Below the pieces are notes generated by a model. It was not told the DNA's origin. It ran no database searches and saw only the letters and a program-made list of their open reading frames with translations. Of a DNA stretch of 64,000 nt, positions 1 through 11,639 are shown piece after piece; the first letter of the stretch is position 1, and each line of letters starts with the position of its first letter. Location: positions 106,212,020 to 106,276,019 of the forward strand of contig OX235272.1 in NCBI GenBank assembly GCA_944472155.2, in the 5' to 3' direction. The DNA is from Trichobilharzia szidati (taxonomy: Eukaryota > Platyhelminthes > Trematoda > Strigeidida > Schistosomatidae). The position numbers and the translations under genes are program-made.

Positions 1-189
1 GTGTAGTTCGCCAGCACTAAAAGTTCTTTGAACTGATTTTCTTAATTTCTTCGTAATTTTTTCACTTGGTATATCCTGGGATTGTTGTAATGAGAAGTAG
101 TCCTGGTCAATAGTGAGTTGGGTGTTTTTGCTGATGGCATTATTTAATGGCGATTCCGTATCACAAGTTGTTCGAGTTAGAATTTACGG

Positions 190-345
190 GTTAAAATATT
201 TTGATAATTAACGAGCTCGCTGTGTAACCTAAAGGTACTGGGTTCAACCCCTGGTGGTGTGGTTGTGGGTGGCGAAATCCCGAAGACTTCCAAACTAGGA
301 CGTATTCAGTACTCATTGATTTGCAGTGATGCTGCTTCATGATGA
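190..345 (+). repeat. SINE-A remnant (tRNA-derived)
   Basis: A degenerate copy of the SINE-A family. It has the 'cgagctcgctgtgtaacc' block after a decayed box A and a box B-like ggttcaaccc near 240, then the 'ccaaactaggacg' piece of the downstream hammerhead-like segment. Similarity is by eye to the better copies near 24.2 kb and 51.5 kb. The short minus-strand ORF across it is a shadow. Confidence 0.5.
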
Positions 346-574
346 AGTTTACACTGATATTTAACGAATAAAACTGTACTGGAGTGTGATGAAGTTGATT
401 ATTGGTCTCCTTATAGCACAACTATTCATCAGTGCAGACATATTATACGAATTGTCATTCATTCATTGACATAACCCAGGGTAATTTAAATATAAATTAC
501 TTATGCAACGGGTGAAATGAAAGTCTGAATCATGGGGGGGATTCGAACCAGTGGTCACTGAATTGTCATCCATC

Positions 575-1262
575 CTGAGCCCTAGTCTGAAATTTGGAAG
601 AAGCAACTTCCTTTACCTACCTACCTAGGAAGCATCGTTTGAAATACAGGCTGACGGAACTGATGAGGATATCAAAGCAAGGATCTGGAAAGCAAGACAG
701 GCTTTCATCACTCCCAAGTCTGTGTGGAGATCAACAGCACTACTCAGCATGGAAAATAACATCCGGATTTTCAACTCCAATGTAAAGTCAGTGCTACTTT
801 ATGGATCAGAGACTTGGAACGTTATAGAGAGAACTTCGAACAAACAGCTGTTTTCGCTTAATAATACTCAAGATCAGATGGCCAGCCAGAAAAGATGAGC
901 AACAGGGATCTCTGGAAACGAACCAACCAACCCAGCAGGAAGCAATTATGCAACAAATAGACAGGGACAAATGGAGGTGGATTAGTGGCCATATTCTGAG
1001 GAAACAAACCACCAATTGAGTGATATCACACGCCAGGCCATCGCTCGAGTGGAACCCGAATGGGAAGTGGCGAGTTAGTTGGTCGTCAGTTCGAGGGTGA
1101 CATGGAGGAGGAGGTCATGTGAAGAGGAGATGAAAGCATGTGGACAGACATGGAGCCAGGTGATGAAAACGTTGATGGAGAACTGAATGCCATGGAGACG
1201 TGGGCAGCTGAAGCCTTATTTTCCTCTAGGAACTAAAGGAAACAATAATAATAAATAATAAT
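575..1262 (+). mobile_element. LINE-I 3' end (RT C-terminal part and tail)
   Basis: Broken coding remnant of the C-terminal part of a non-LTR retrotransposon. In shifting frames one can read fragments equivalent to FTYLG, EEDIKA, IGKARQAF, NSNVKSVLLYGSETW and WNPNGK, followed by a tail that ends in AAT repeats (about 1246-1262). The same order of motifs recurs at 7.3-8.5 kb and 12.1-12.8 kb. It is a 5'-truncated dead copy with several frameshifts. The exact clade is not assigned; the motif order resembles the RTE-like endonuclease-reverse transcriptases common in schistosomes. Confidence 0.75.
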
Positions 1263-1269
1263 GAGCCCT

Positions 1270-1975
1270 AAAACCTACGAAAGCTAAATGCTATGCAGAT
1301 CAGTCATTTCGCTTAAATTATCACGGCGGATACTCAGATTTCGTGTATCTGAAAGAATTACATGTTTTACCGTCGATTTATCTTCACACTCTCTGGTGGA
1401 TTGATAATTCAGACACCGAGAGTTCGAACCCTACCAGCACTGTTTAGTCATTACCCATTAATTACATCAGTATTAATCTGTCAACCGGAGAATATCTCAG
1501 ATAGAGTTTCACTATAAATTATTTAACGCATAACAAACAAATCATGAATAAAGGGGGTTATTTGAAAAAAGGTCAATTCGTCAGGCAACCAATGAATTCC
1601 TACCAATAAGATGTGAAGGCTGCATGGAAAACAGTAGAAAATAGGATGGAAAACAAACAACAACAACAAAATTGTTCTCTGACTTTCATCACTCCTTTTT
1701 CCTCTACCCCACTTCCTTAAATTTCCAAAATTAATTAACCCAAATTAGTGGGTTATTTCTCCTCTCCGTAATTTCTCCTTTCCTTTTCATTTTTGTTAAA
1801 GTTTTTAAATTACATTAGTTATAGTGTATTCATTAAGAATTAGTCCTTTAATGTTCCTCTTTCGAGATATTGTTCTTCTCGTTGAAGGTGCTGACAAAAT
1901 GTACAGTCTTTTGAATACCTTGGGCAGAAATCTTCAAGTGTTTAACACCCGAATGATACTGTTATAAACGTAATA
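1270..1975. other. No gene seen
   Basis: AT-rich sequence with no convincing coding region. It contains a box B-like 'gttcgaaccc' near 1421-1430, possibly another SINE scrap, and short AAC repeats near 1655-1670. Confidence 0.5.
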
Positions 1976-1979
1976 TGGT

Positions 1980-2165
1980 ACTACAGGACTGACTGACTGG
2001 TTTCAACATAGAACTTTGCATAGGTGTGCACCAGTTCCATTTGCCACATTCCCTCCATGTACTACCACCACACAAAGCAAGAGAAGAGAGTAAAGGGAGG
2101 TTCAAAAGACAGATAATAAACAGAAGCGTGAGGCAAAAAGTATAGTAATATGGAAGAACAATAGA
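1980..2165 (-). repeat. LINE-II 3' tail
   Basis: Reverse copy of the non-coding 3' tail of LINE-II. Its marks are the 'catagaactttgcat' block, the 'cacaaagcaagagaagagag' block and the 'gaggcaaaaagtatagtaat' block, in that order. The same order occurs at 10.25-10.44 kb and 53.1-53.28 kb (minus) and in reverse at 4.47-4.64 kb and 61.65-61.80 kb (plus). Confidence 0.7.
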
Positions 2166-2672
2166 ATTTTGACAGAATAGTTCTAAAATATTTGGGCGAC
2201 GAGTGAGAAGTAGACATTTATAAAAAATTATATCTGTCAAATCTCAGCCAGATTAAAATGATTAATTCCAACGTTTTGTTCGGCAATCTGGTCCGAACTT
2301 CTTCAGGGAAATTAATCAAAATTAACACAACAGAGGTTTTTATATATAAAAGGCACACCTTTTGTTTTTAAAAACTTTGTCCAATCATGATTCATAAACA
2401 CAAGTATTAACAAGTATAATAAACAAAATTGTATCAGCTGTGATCAAAATTTGACCTCAGACTTACAAATATTGGTCTACCTTTGTTAAACACTTTAAAA
2501 GGAGTGTGTATGTGTGTGTGGGTGAACAGTTGTAAAACATTTCTTAACGTCTCCACAAGAAGATATGGACAGTCGAGAATTTTGACCAAGTATTAATAAT
2601 TAGTGATATATATCCATTTTTCATTTATTAATAAGGATTTCCTATGCATCAGTTAACATCAAGCCTTCATGT
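2166..2672 (-). mobile_element. PLE-1 pseudo-LTR copy 1 with hammerhead-like motif
   Basis: One of four copies (also 4660-5190, 5460-5888, 46930-47440) of a roughly 430-510 bp repeat. On the minus strand it carries a hammerhead-like core at about 2268-2308: CTGAAGA, a 6-bp stem II (GTTCGG/CCGAAC), then a decayed GAAA. Hammerheads of this form are known in pseudo-LTRs of Penelope-like elements. No reverse transcriptase is attached to this copy. It is flanked on both sides by LINE-II tails. Confidence 0.65.
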
Positions 2673-2699
2673 CTGTTCAAACTATTGATGATATTTGCT

Positions 2700-2905
2700 T
2701 AAAGTCGTTGTCAGAAGTGCAGATACATTCACGAACTTCAAATTTTTTCCATGTTGTTATTTTTTAGTCTTATATTTCTGCATATTCTAGTTCTTGTGAA
2801 TCTCTTTTTTGTGCTGTCTACCTTTATGTCGTTCATGGAGTTTGGTGGTAACTTGACCTATTGCATTTCTGTGCAAAGTTCTGTGTTGAAATTCAGTCAG
2901 TCAGT
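2700..2905 (+). repeat. LINE-II 3' tail (diverged)
   Basis: Diverged plus-strand tail: a 'ctcttttttgtgctgt' block, then 'tgtgcaaagttctgtgttgaa' and a run of cagtcagtcagtcag. It matches the terminal part of the LINE-II tail at 4.56-4.64 kb. Confidence 0.45.
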
Positions 2906-3550
2906 CAGCCGTGTTATATAATCATTATACTGTAATTGAAAAATAATTGATTTCCATCGATCTGTCTTTAATTAGTCCTCAACAGTGAAATATGTATATA
3001 TCTATCTGATTTCTAGTTCATGTGAACTGAATTTTCAGTGTAGAAGAGAACTTTGCCTAAAAGTGCAGGGGATCAAGTTGTCACACTTTATAAAAGTAAC
3101 CATGAAAATAGAGAAAAAAGAAATCTATTAGAGAAAGAATAATCACATAGAGATAGTAATTACAATCTAATGAATGCACCTTGAAGCGTTGGAAACGTTT
3201 TTGAGCCAATATCAACAAACGTCTGTAGTCACTGATCTCGGTGATACCAACCAGATGACAATCAACGCCTCCCTATATGATCAATGGCCCATAATCTCAA
3301 GGTCTGTATTGATTGAAGTCATGTTTCTGGTTTGACTACACCCCCCCTAAGTCAGTCAACATTACTGGACGAGGAAGTTGATAACACGTGACCTTTCCAC
3401 CTCACTCACGATTTAGTTTCCTTATTTGTTTGTCCTCAACTGTTACTCGCCATATTTTGCCGCTTAATACAACAGATGGAAGGTAGACACCTTTAATCAA
3501 AGACGGCTAGCCCTATTGTTATCACATTTAGTTTTCTCAGGAAACTATTA
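2906..3550. other. No gene seen
   Basis: AT-rich, with no long ORF and no recognised repeat. Confidence 0.5.
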
Positions 3551-3552
3551 TT

Positions 3553-4030
3553 ATAATTATTACTATTCCCTTGAGTTCCCAGTGGAACATAGGGCTTCAA
3601 CAACACATCTCCACTTTGTTCTACTCTCTGATGTCCTCTTCAGTTGGGTCCACGATTGCCCATAATCTCTCATCTCCTCCATGTCACCCTCACACTGACG
3701 ACCAACTCGTCACTTCCCATTGGGAGTCGACTCGAGTGTTGGCCTGGCTAGCGTGCGATGTCCTTCGACGGTCTCCTCAATGGTGTGTGGCCGATCCATC
3801 TCCATTTTCTCCTACATATTTGTTGAGCGATCGGCTCTCTCCTGTTGGTTGGTTTCTATCCAGAGTTTCTTGTTGCTAATTCTTTCTGGCTGGTCGGCTG
3901 GCTGACCATTTGATTTTCAGTATGGAGTCAGCGAAGTGGACAGCTGTTGATAAAAGTCTGCAATAGACTGTTGGAAATGCTTTTCGTGATGTGCCCGCCA
4001 AGTTTCTGACCCATATAGAAGAACTGACTG
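3553..4030 (-). mobile_element. LINE-I 3' end, inverted
   Basis: Minus-strand remnant of LINE-I. Reading on the minus strand, a block with SVLLYGSETWRA is followed by degenerate C-terminal coding sequence. It ends in the diagnostic tail 'gaagccctatgttccactgg' plus GGAACTCAAGGG and an ATT/AAT repeat at 3549-3570. It lies head to head with the LINE-II piece that follows. Confidence 0.7.
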
Positions 4031-4640
4031 ACTGAGGTTAGGCATCGGTCGAGTGTTAGTTGAGGAGGGGAAATCAGTAGACGAGGTGGCTGTGTAGCCA
4101 CTACATCGATTGAGAGAGATGCTTAGGACATGTGTTACGCGTACCACAAGGCCATCGTTGGCCTTCCTCGACCGACGGGCAATGTTAGCTGATTGATATA
4201 GGATGGATGAGGTTGGAAAAGAGTTAGTTAGCTCGTGGTGATCAAACGAAAACATGGCTTCATCAGTCAATGGAATTCACAACAGTCATTTTGAACCAGC
4301 CAAGTAGGGAGGTTTAGACTTCTTGGCTATCTAGTCGGGGTTCTCGGGATGGTGAGAAGCAATGACAGCTGGAGACAATTGGTGATATTAGCTCAAAATC
4401 GACGTTGTCAATGGCTATCGCAGATGTATTCAGTGTTTGTGATTTATAATATCCAATGAAACTCTACTGTTCTTCCATATTACTATACTTTTTGCCTCAT
4501 TCACACTTCTGTTTATTATTTTTCTCTCTTTTGAATCTCTGTTTACACTCTTCCCATTCTTTGTGTGCTGTAAAGAGAGAGTGTGGCAAGTGGGGCTGGT
4601 GCACATCTATGTAAAGTTCTACGTTGAATTCAGTCAGTTA
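4031..4640 (+). mobile_element. LINE-II C-terminal remnant and tail
   Basis: Plus-strand remnant of LINE-II. Recognisable blocks are 'gaggttaggcatcggt' (VRRRVLGK equivalent), GKSVDE, the RLRWLGHVLRMP equivalent with stops, RPTGN, and 'cgacggtcaatggctatcgcagatg'-like terminal coding sequence. These are followed by the pyrimidine-rich tail that ends in 'gcaagtggggctggtgcacatc' and 'ttctacgttgaattcagtcag'. It is not translatable. Confidence 0.65.
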
Positions 4641-4659
4641 TAATCACTCATTTGTATAT

Positions 4660-5190
4660 TCAAATGAACTGTCGTCAAGATTTGACAGAATAGTTCGAAA
4701 ATATTTGGGCACCGAGTGAGAAGTAGACATTTGTAAAAAATTATATTTGTAAAGTCTCAGCGAGATTGAAATGAGTAATTCCAACGTTTCGTTCGGCAAT
4801 CTGGTCCGAACTTCTTCAGGGAAATTAATCACAATTAACATAACATAGGTTTATATATAAAAAGGAACATCACTTGTTTTTGGAAATTTGTCCAATCATG
4901 AGTCATTCAAAAAGTATCAACAAGTATAATAAACAAAATTTTATGAGCTGTGATCAAAATTTGACCTCGGACTTACAAATATTGGTCTACCTTTGTTAAA
5001 CACTTTAAAAAGAGTGTGTATGTGTATGTGGGTAAACAGTTGTAAAACATTTCTTAACGTCTCCATAGGAAGATATAGACAGTCAGGAATTTGACCAAGT
5101 ATTATTAATTAGTGATACATATCCATTTTTATTTATTATTCAGGATTTCCTATGCATCAGCTAACATCACGCCATCATGTCTGTTCAAAC
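4660..5190 (-). mobile_element. PLE-1 pseudo-LTR copy 2 with hammerhead-like motif
   Basis: Same repeat as 2166-2672. The minus-strand hammerhead-like core lies at 4781-4821 and is the best preserved of the four: CTGAAGA, GTTCGG / CCGAAC stem II, GAAACG. It forms a large inverted repeat with 5460-5888. Confidence 0.7.
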
Positions 5191-5459
5191 TGTCAGTATC
5201 TAGAATTTTATGATTAGACGTATTTTCAAAATTATGGTGTTTAGGATTGGGGTTTAGTAGAAGCACCCTGTCGAACTTATTGCTTTGCCTTCTTTCTGAA
5301 GATTGAGCTGCTTTATTCGACCTACTGGAGTTGTCAGGTGACTCGACAGCTACAGATTTAGGATATGCATTCTGTTGCAGACAACGGAGAGTGAAAACAC
5401 GATGATTGTGCCAATTACATAGTTTCTTTGTTAATTTAATTCGATTGCAAAATAATTCA
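5191..5459. other. Spacer between inverted PLE-1 arms
   Basis: About 270 bp between the two inverted pseudo-LTR copies. No clear ORF. It may be internal PLE-1 sequence, but no reverse transcriptase or GIY-YIG motif is visible. Confidence 0.35.
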
Positions 5460-5888
5460 AATGAACTGTCGTCAAGATTTGACAGAATAGTATGTATGTA
5501 TCACTAATTATTAATACTTGGTCAAATTCCTGACTGTCTATATCTTCCTATGGAGACGTTAAGAAATGTTTTACAACTGTTTACCCACACACACATACAC
5601 ACTCCTTTTAAAGTGTTTAACAAAGGTAGACCAATATTTGTAAGTCCGAGGTCAAATTTTGATCACAGCTCATAAAATTTTGTTTATTATACTTGTTGAT
5701 ACTCGTTGAATGACTCATGATTGGACAAAGTTTTTAAAAACAAGTGATGTTCCTTTTATATATAAACCTATGTTATGTTAATTGTGATTAATTTCCCTGA
5801 AGAAGTTCGGAACCAGATTGCCGAACGAAACGTTGGAATTACTCATTTCAATCTCGCTGAGACTTTACAAATATAATTTTTTACTCAT
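5460..5888 (+). mobile_element. PLE-1 pseudo-LTR copy 3 (inverted arm)
   Basis: Reverse complement of 4660-5190 over almost its full length. The hammerhead-like core is on the plus strand at 5795-5835, with one extra A in the stem II loop compared with copy 2. Confidence 0.7.
5795..5835 (+). ncRNA. Hammerhead-like motif, PLE-1
   Basis: CTGAAGA at 5798, GTTCGG / CCGAAC 6-bp stem II around a loop of about 10 bases, then GAAACG. The reverse-strand partners are at 2268-2308, 4781-4821 and 47065-47105. Confidence 0.6.
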
Positions 5889-7290
5889 GTGTATCCTTTT
5901 TTATATCCAAGTTAGTAAGTAGTGATTGCCGGCTTTTCATTTTGGCGGTATGCATATTTCGCAAATTTGTACTTGTAAAGTAAACGCTGTTAAACTTGTA
6001 TTAAGTTCTGTCTGTCTATCTATCTCTCTCTTACTGCATCTGTTTAGAATCCTGTGTTGACATCTGCTGTCTAAGAGTGACACCCTAATAGATGATAATG
6101 AAGATTGTAAACCTTTGGTGTAGTGATGTTTTTTCGCTACAGCTCTGGGAATATAAGCGCTTCATGGTCTTATTCATCTGTACTGAGCACTATGTTTCAT
6201 TATGGTTCACTACAAGTGTCACCGGAGAGTGCTTCTTCTGACAGCTAACTTGGTTGAACAGTGCTCGGCACGACTTCTCACTAGAACCTCAGGCAAATTC
6301 ATCCTCTGACCAGTTCACTTGTAAGCATGTGACTAAATTTTAAGTGTTGTTTTGCAGGGATTTCAGTGATATCAAGTTAGAATTATGAACCGAAATCAGT
6401 TAGGGAAACATCGAAAATCAAGGAAGGCGTGCTGCTGATGTTCCTCATCAGTACACACTGGTGACTGCATCAGATATCGCGTACTCAGAACCTTCAGGTT
6501 ACGTGGCAAGCCCGTTGACCAGCCAACTCTTGGAACGGGGAATCCAATAGTCTATAAATTCTAACTCTTGCTCATATACGACAGACATGTACCGCAACCT
6601 CGAAACATTGTCACCACACCACACTCAACATTTTGGTGAACTCCCACTAGTCCCAACTCTGCACTTGAAAATCCCTCCTTGATGTATGTTAATCCATGAA
6701 ATAAAATAAAATGCGTCCCTTTTTGAAACTTTCAGACACTGCTGGTATTCCATATTCAGTCGTCTATGAGTATTGATCGTCATTCATTTTATCCGTCTAT
6801 ACACACTTTTTCAACTTTAATTCAGAGTGTGAATTGGGTCAATTACGAAATGATAATTAAAGCAGTTAATTATTATTACTTAAAATATAGTTTTAAAAAA
6901 ATAAGGTGATGTGAAGATATAATGAAACTATTTATTTTACTATTTTACTTCACTTTACTATTCTTATATAAGGTATTTGTCTGACGATTATTCACAAATG
7001 CCATTGAATAAATGAATATGCACTTGGTTGGATTCTTTAATAGTCTGCTCATAAACTGATATGTATGTAGTTTGCACAGCTTAGAAATACATACATACTG
7101 TCATCGTTGTGTCTGTGTTTGCATACGTCTATATGCGGGTTCACACAGTGATACACCCATTGACTGGGTTGGTTGGTTTTCAGGAGAACCAAACACACCC
7201 ATCCCTGCCTCTTGCGAGACGAGACCGGCATGCAGGATCATCCTGTGGCGTAACCACTCGAGAGCCCTCTCCCTCGGTTGACCAAGTCAT
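5889..7290. other. No gene seen; scattered repeat scraps
   Basis: No supported coding region. 6265-6310 resembles the 5' part of SINE-A in reverse ('cacgacttctcactagaacc'). The rest is AT-rich and unassigned. Confidence 0.4.
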
Positions 7291-8540
7291 GTGTTGATCA
7301 AATCGCCACACTACGGATCATCATTGAACAAAGTTTGGAATGGCAGTCCCCTCTCTATCTCAACTTCATCGACTTTGAAAAGGTCCTCGATAGTGCAGCG
7401 TCGATCGAGAGGTGATGTGGCAACTACTTCGCTACTACGGGGTGCCATCGACAATTATACATCTCATCCAACAGTTGTACGACAATGCTGCATGCTCAAG
7501 TAATCCACAACGGGAAACTTACGGAATCCTTCGAAGTGAAGACGGGAGTAAGATAAGGTTGCGTACTATCCCCAATGATTTTCCTGATTGCAGTAGACTG
7601 GATAATGCGACAGACAGTGGGCCAGGCAGCCAGGAAACAGGCATAAAATGGACCTTAACGAAAAACTTGGAGGATCTGGACTTCGCCAATGATATATGTC
7701 TGATTTCTCACAAACTGGAAGATATGCAAGTGAAAAGCAACAAGTTGGAAGAATAAGCATCCAGAGAAGATAGGACTTCAGGTGAACATAGAGAAAACAG
7801 AGGTGATGAAGATTCCTGGTCAACAACAAAAGTAGCAGTAACAACAACAGACAACGATCAGCATAAATGGGAGGAACCTGAAAGAAACTACCTCCTTTAC
7901 CTACCTGGGAAGCATCGTTTCAACTACAGGCGGAGGGAACTGAGGAGGATATCAAAGCAGCGAGGATCGGGAAAGCAAGACAAGCGTTCATTACTCTCAA
8001 GTCTGTGTGGAGGTCAACAACACTCAGCATGAAAAATAAGATCCGGATTTTCAACTCCAATGTAAAGTCAGTGCTACTTACTATACGGATCAGAGACTTG
8101 GCGCGTCATAAAGAGCACCTCAAACAAACTACAGACCTTCATTAACAGCTGTCTTCGCTCAATACTCAAGATCAGATGGCCAGAAAAGATCAGTAACAGA
8201 GATCTCTGGGAGCGAACCAACACAGCAGGAACCGATTGTGAAACAAATAGGCAGGAAGAAATGCAGTTGGTGGATTGGCCATACTCTGAGAAAACAAAGC
8301 ATCAAGTGACATCACTAGACAAGCCATTGCTCGAGTGGAACCCGAAAGGGAAGCGGCGAGTTGGTCGTCAGTGCAAGGGTGACTTGGAGGAGGTCATGTG
8401 AAGAGGAGATGAAAACGTGTGGGTAGACTTGGAGCCAGGTGAAAAGTCTAGCAGAGAACCGAACGCAATGGAGACGTGCGTGGCTGAAGCCCTATGTTCC
8501 TCTAGGAATTAAAGGAAACAATAATAATAATAATAAATAT
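7291..8540 (+). mobile_element. LINE-I reverse transcriptase and 3' end
   Basis: The longest LINE-I copy here. In broken frames it encodes a palm-domain block (FDSVDR-like, then WQLLRYYGVPSTIIHLIQQL), a GVRQG-like block, the DLDFANDICLISHKLEDMQ block where the family's FADD has become FAND, and then the C-terminal blocks up to the tail 'gctgaagccctatgttcctc' and an AAT repeat (8518-8537). Stops and frameshifts at about 7503, 7756 and later show it is dead. The family is a non-LTR retrotransposon with an expected endonuclease-reverse transcriptase; the endonuclease end is missing. Confidence 0.8.
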
Positions 8541-10084
8541 GCGGGTAGAATTTATTTCATATCTATCTTACCGTCTGTAACTGAAATCAAGAACAGAAAT
8601 ATTGAGGCGTTTAACTCGAGGTCTTATGAAGTGGGTCTTTCTTTTAACTAAGATTGTCAACGGCTGTACATATACACACACACACACACAGGTTGTTTAA
8701 TTCAAGGAAAACCTTCAACCATATGTCAGATAGTTGAAGTGTGAGAGAGTAGGACATCACTATATTACCGACTAAATTATCACTATTCTCTTTATCAGTC
8801 CTGCTTAGTATTATTATTATTATTGCCTAAATATCTACTCATGCCTACTATTCCTCAATAAAAATAGAAACAAAACAATTTCGTCCAATCAGGTAACAAG
8901 TTTATTTTGCTTTGTTTCATTCAATGTGTGGGTATTATTTCCTTACCTGTTATTCGGTAGCCAATAGAAACCAAGGTTAAAAAAATATAAAAAACACTAT
9001 CACATGATCATACATGCGTGTGACCAATCACCTATCGACTTTCCTATTTACCTTATATATCGGATCGATAGATAGCAGAAACTTTCTTCTAAAAAGTTAG
9101 AAATGACGACTGCCTTTGTCTTCATAATATAATATAATTGAGGCTAGCAGACTTTTCAATACTTAAAGATAAAACAGTATTGAATGTGTCAAGTCAGTCT
9201 TCTGAGTAGGGGAATTTTTGAAATAGGCTTTTACACTTAGCTTGTTTCTCACAATGATAAAGTGATCTTTCAAAATGAACCTAATCATAAAGTAAAAGGT
9301 GTGGCTACAGAAATCAATTTTGCTTGCAGAGTTGTTGTTTTTATTTTGCTTTTTTGAGGCAGGAAAAGCAAAGTGGACAGAAATGTAGTACTTCTGTTCT
9401 TTGCGTTTCTCGCCGTACCAGTTTTACTTTCTGTAGGTGTATTTAGCTGTATTACAGTCGTATTTGAAATACACTCCATAACTGGTCTTTAGTCAACATT
9501 TCTCCTATTACCAAGTTCCCTAACCTCGAGCATTATTTTCCTTGACATCACCAATTCATAGTGGCGGCAAGTCAAAATTGAATTCCATGCCTGACAACAT
9601 CCTAATGTCTAAATTCAACAACACTATCAAGTTTCGATCTGTGGAGTGAAAAAGGTTATACCTTGGAACCTGTGTCTTTTACCACTGTATCTCAAACACT
9701 ATACTATTATGGCAAGCTGTTTTGCAATACATATTTGATATACAGTTGAACAGTATATCCCCCATCGAAATCTCACAAATTGTCATTCCTTCTGAGTTGA
9801 AGCAGTTTCAAAAACAGGCTAAATGGTCAACATTTTCGAATAGTATATTTTACATTTGATGATAGATGTGTGTGTATCGTATAGCGAATTCGCCCAGTTT
9901 TTTTAAGTAAAGTTGAATAGACCGTCGAAGAAACTTTTCATGCATGCTCAGCCAGCCCATTATCATCACCATCCACTGTAACATTTGAGCATTAGTCTAT
10001 TTTAAGGTCAAACATGAGCTAATCGTGGTATTATATGACGTCAATTTACAAGCGTCCACGATGAAGGTTCTGTAAGATGCCCCC
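8541..10084. other. No gene seen
   Basis: AT-rich region with a short CA run at 8672-8690. No ORF over 70 codons resembles a protein. No known repeat was recognised. Confidence 0.45.
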
Positions 10085-10245
10085 TTGATTGAAATTTTTA
10101 TTTATTCCTTCACGTTCCTAGTGGGACATAGGGCTTCAAGCTAGAGCTTCGAAGTTTCGGTAGCAGTGAGGCTTATTTTCACGAGTTGTGGTTGTCAGCC
10201 TTATGTGCCCAATCTTCCCTCTTTGCCAATCTTATTAATGGCTTA
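10085..10245 (-). repeat. SINE-B 3' half
   Basis: Reverse copy of the SINE-B body and tail: 'tttattccttcacgttccta' then 'gtgggacatagggcttcaag', ending at 'aatggcttagcgagg'. It lacks the tRNA-like head. The tail is the one shared with LINE-I. Confidence 0.7.
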
Positions 10246-11480
10246 GCGAGGTTTGTCTGTCTGTTTTCGACATAGAACTTTGCATCGATATGCAGCAGTT
10301 CAATTCGCCACACTCCCTCCTTGTAGCACACAAAGCAAGAGAAGAAAATAGAAGAAATGCATAATAGAGACAGTAGACAGGGCTATGAGACAAAGGAATA
10401 GTAACAACGAAGAACAATATAGTTTCATTGGAAATTATAAGTCACAAGGAGTGGATGCATCTCCACCAGCCACTGAGAACGATTTTGTGCCATATCACTG
10501 ATTGTTTCCAGCCCTCATTGGTTTTTACCGTCCCAAAGACCCCAACCATTCAGGAAGTCTACACCTTCTTACGTGACTTAAACTAACTGTTGTGGATTCA
10601 ATTCACTGGTGCCATGTTTTGTTTTGACCCCCACTAACTCTTTTCCAGCCTAACCCTATGTCCGCTAACATTGTCCGTTGGGCGAGGAAGGCGATGACTA
10701 GGCATGCGTAACACATGTCCTAATCATCTCAGTGGATGCAGCTTCACAACCTTGTCGATTGATTTCCCCTTCTTACCTAGCACTCGACTACTTATGACTA
10801 ACCTCAATATTGCTCACTCTGTTATGCCATTTCACACGGGAGATAAAACGCAAGCACCTATGATCAAAGACATATAGCTACACAGGCTTTTCATGTCTTC
10901 CACTCTCAATGGCCAGTTCTCACAGTCATAAAGGAGGACGGAGCGGACTGCTGGGCAATACACTCGCCCTTTGGTCGATAGTTGGATATCACGTCTACTA
11001 AGCGAGAGATTCCGTAAACTGGCATATACGAAACGAGCCGTCTTTATCTGTGCTGAGATTTCATCAGCGAACAACCCACTGGCGTTGGCTGATGCAACTT
11101 CCCAAATAAGCGAAGTGGTTAACGTGCTCTACCACTTCACTTCCTATTTTTAAGCTAGGAGTCAGTGCAGTCCAGTCCTGTAACATCATCTTACATTTGG
11201 CGGGAGCGAATCGCATGCCAAACATTCATAGATTGCAGCTCAAGGTGTTCAGAAGACTCTGCTCTATTTTGTCAACGTCTTCACCTTGAAGGATTATATC
11301 ATCTGTATACTCTAATCCAACGAGATTATTCCCTGGTAGCAAGTCAATCCCTGAGTCTCTGAAGTGAGTTGGGGTTAACTCCATTAGTACATGTATGATG
11401 AAATTGAATAGAAATGGGGATAGTGGGCATCCCTGACGGACACCACTAGTTGTCACCATTTTAGTGAGGTAAAGGACTGA
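10246..11480 (-). mobile_element. LINE-II reverse transcriptase remnant and tail
   Basis: Minus-strand LINE-II. From the 5' side it reads TTSGVRQGCPLSPFLFNFII (about 11475-11380), GIDLLPGNNLVGLEYTDDII (the YADD box changed to YTDD), a gap, FADEISAQIKTARFVYASL, DIQLSTKGRVYC and SVLLYDCENWPLR. Degenerate C-terminal coding sequence and the 3' tail (10250-10440) follow. It is interrupted by frameshifts. The 5' half, with the endonuclease and the start of the reverse transcriptase, is absent. Confidence 0.8.
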
Positions 11481-11484
11481 GTTG

Positions 11485-11560
11485 GCCGGGAATCGAATCA
11501 CGGATTACATGCGTGGTCGGTGAGCATCCTATCGCTGTGCCACCGACGCAAGCAGGAGGA
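11485..11560 (-). repeat. SINE-B tRNA-like head
   Basis: Reverse copy of the SINE-B head: 'ccgacgcaagcaggag' is preceded by a decayed box B complement (gaatcgaatcac). It directly abuts the LINE-II reverse transcriptase. Confidence 0.5.
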
Positions 11561-11639
11561 ACAGTCACAAACTTGTAGGTGATATTACTTAGAAAAGAAG
11601 CAGGTGAAATTAGGTATTAGTAGCCGGTCAGCCAGGTGA

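Noticed and set aside
2880..2910. CRISPR-like or satellite repeat (cagt)n
   Set aside because: A short simple repeat at the end of the LINE-II tail; no spacers, and eukaryotic context.
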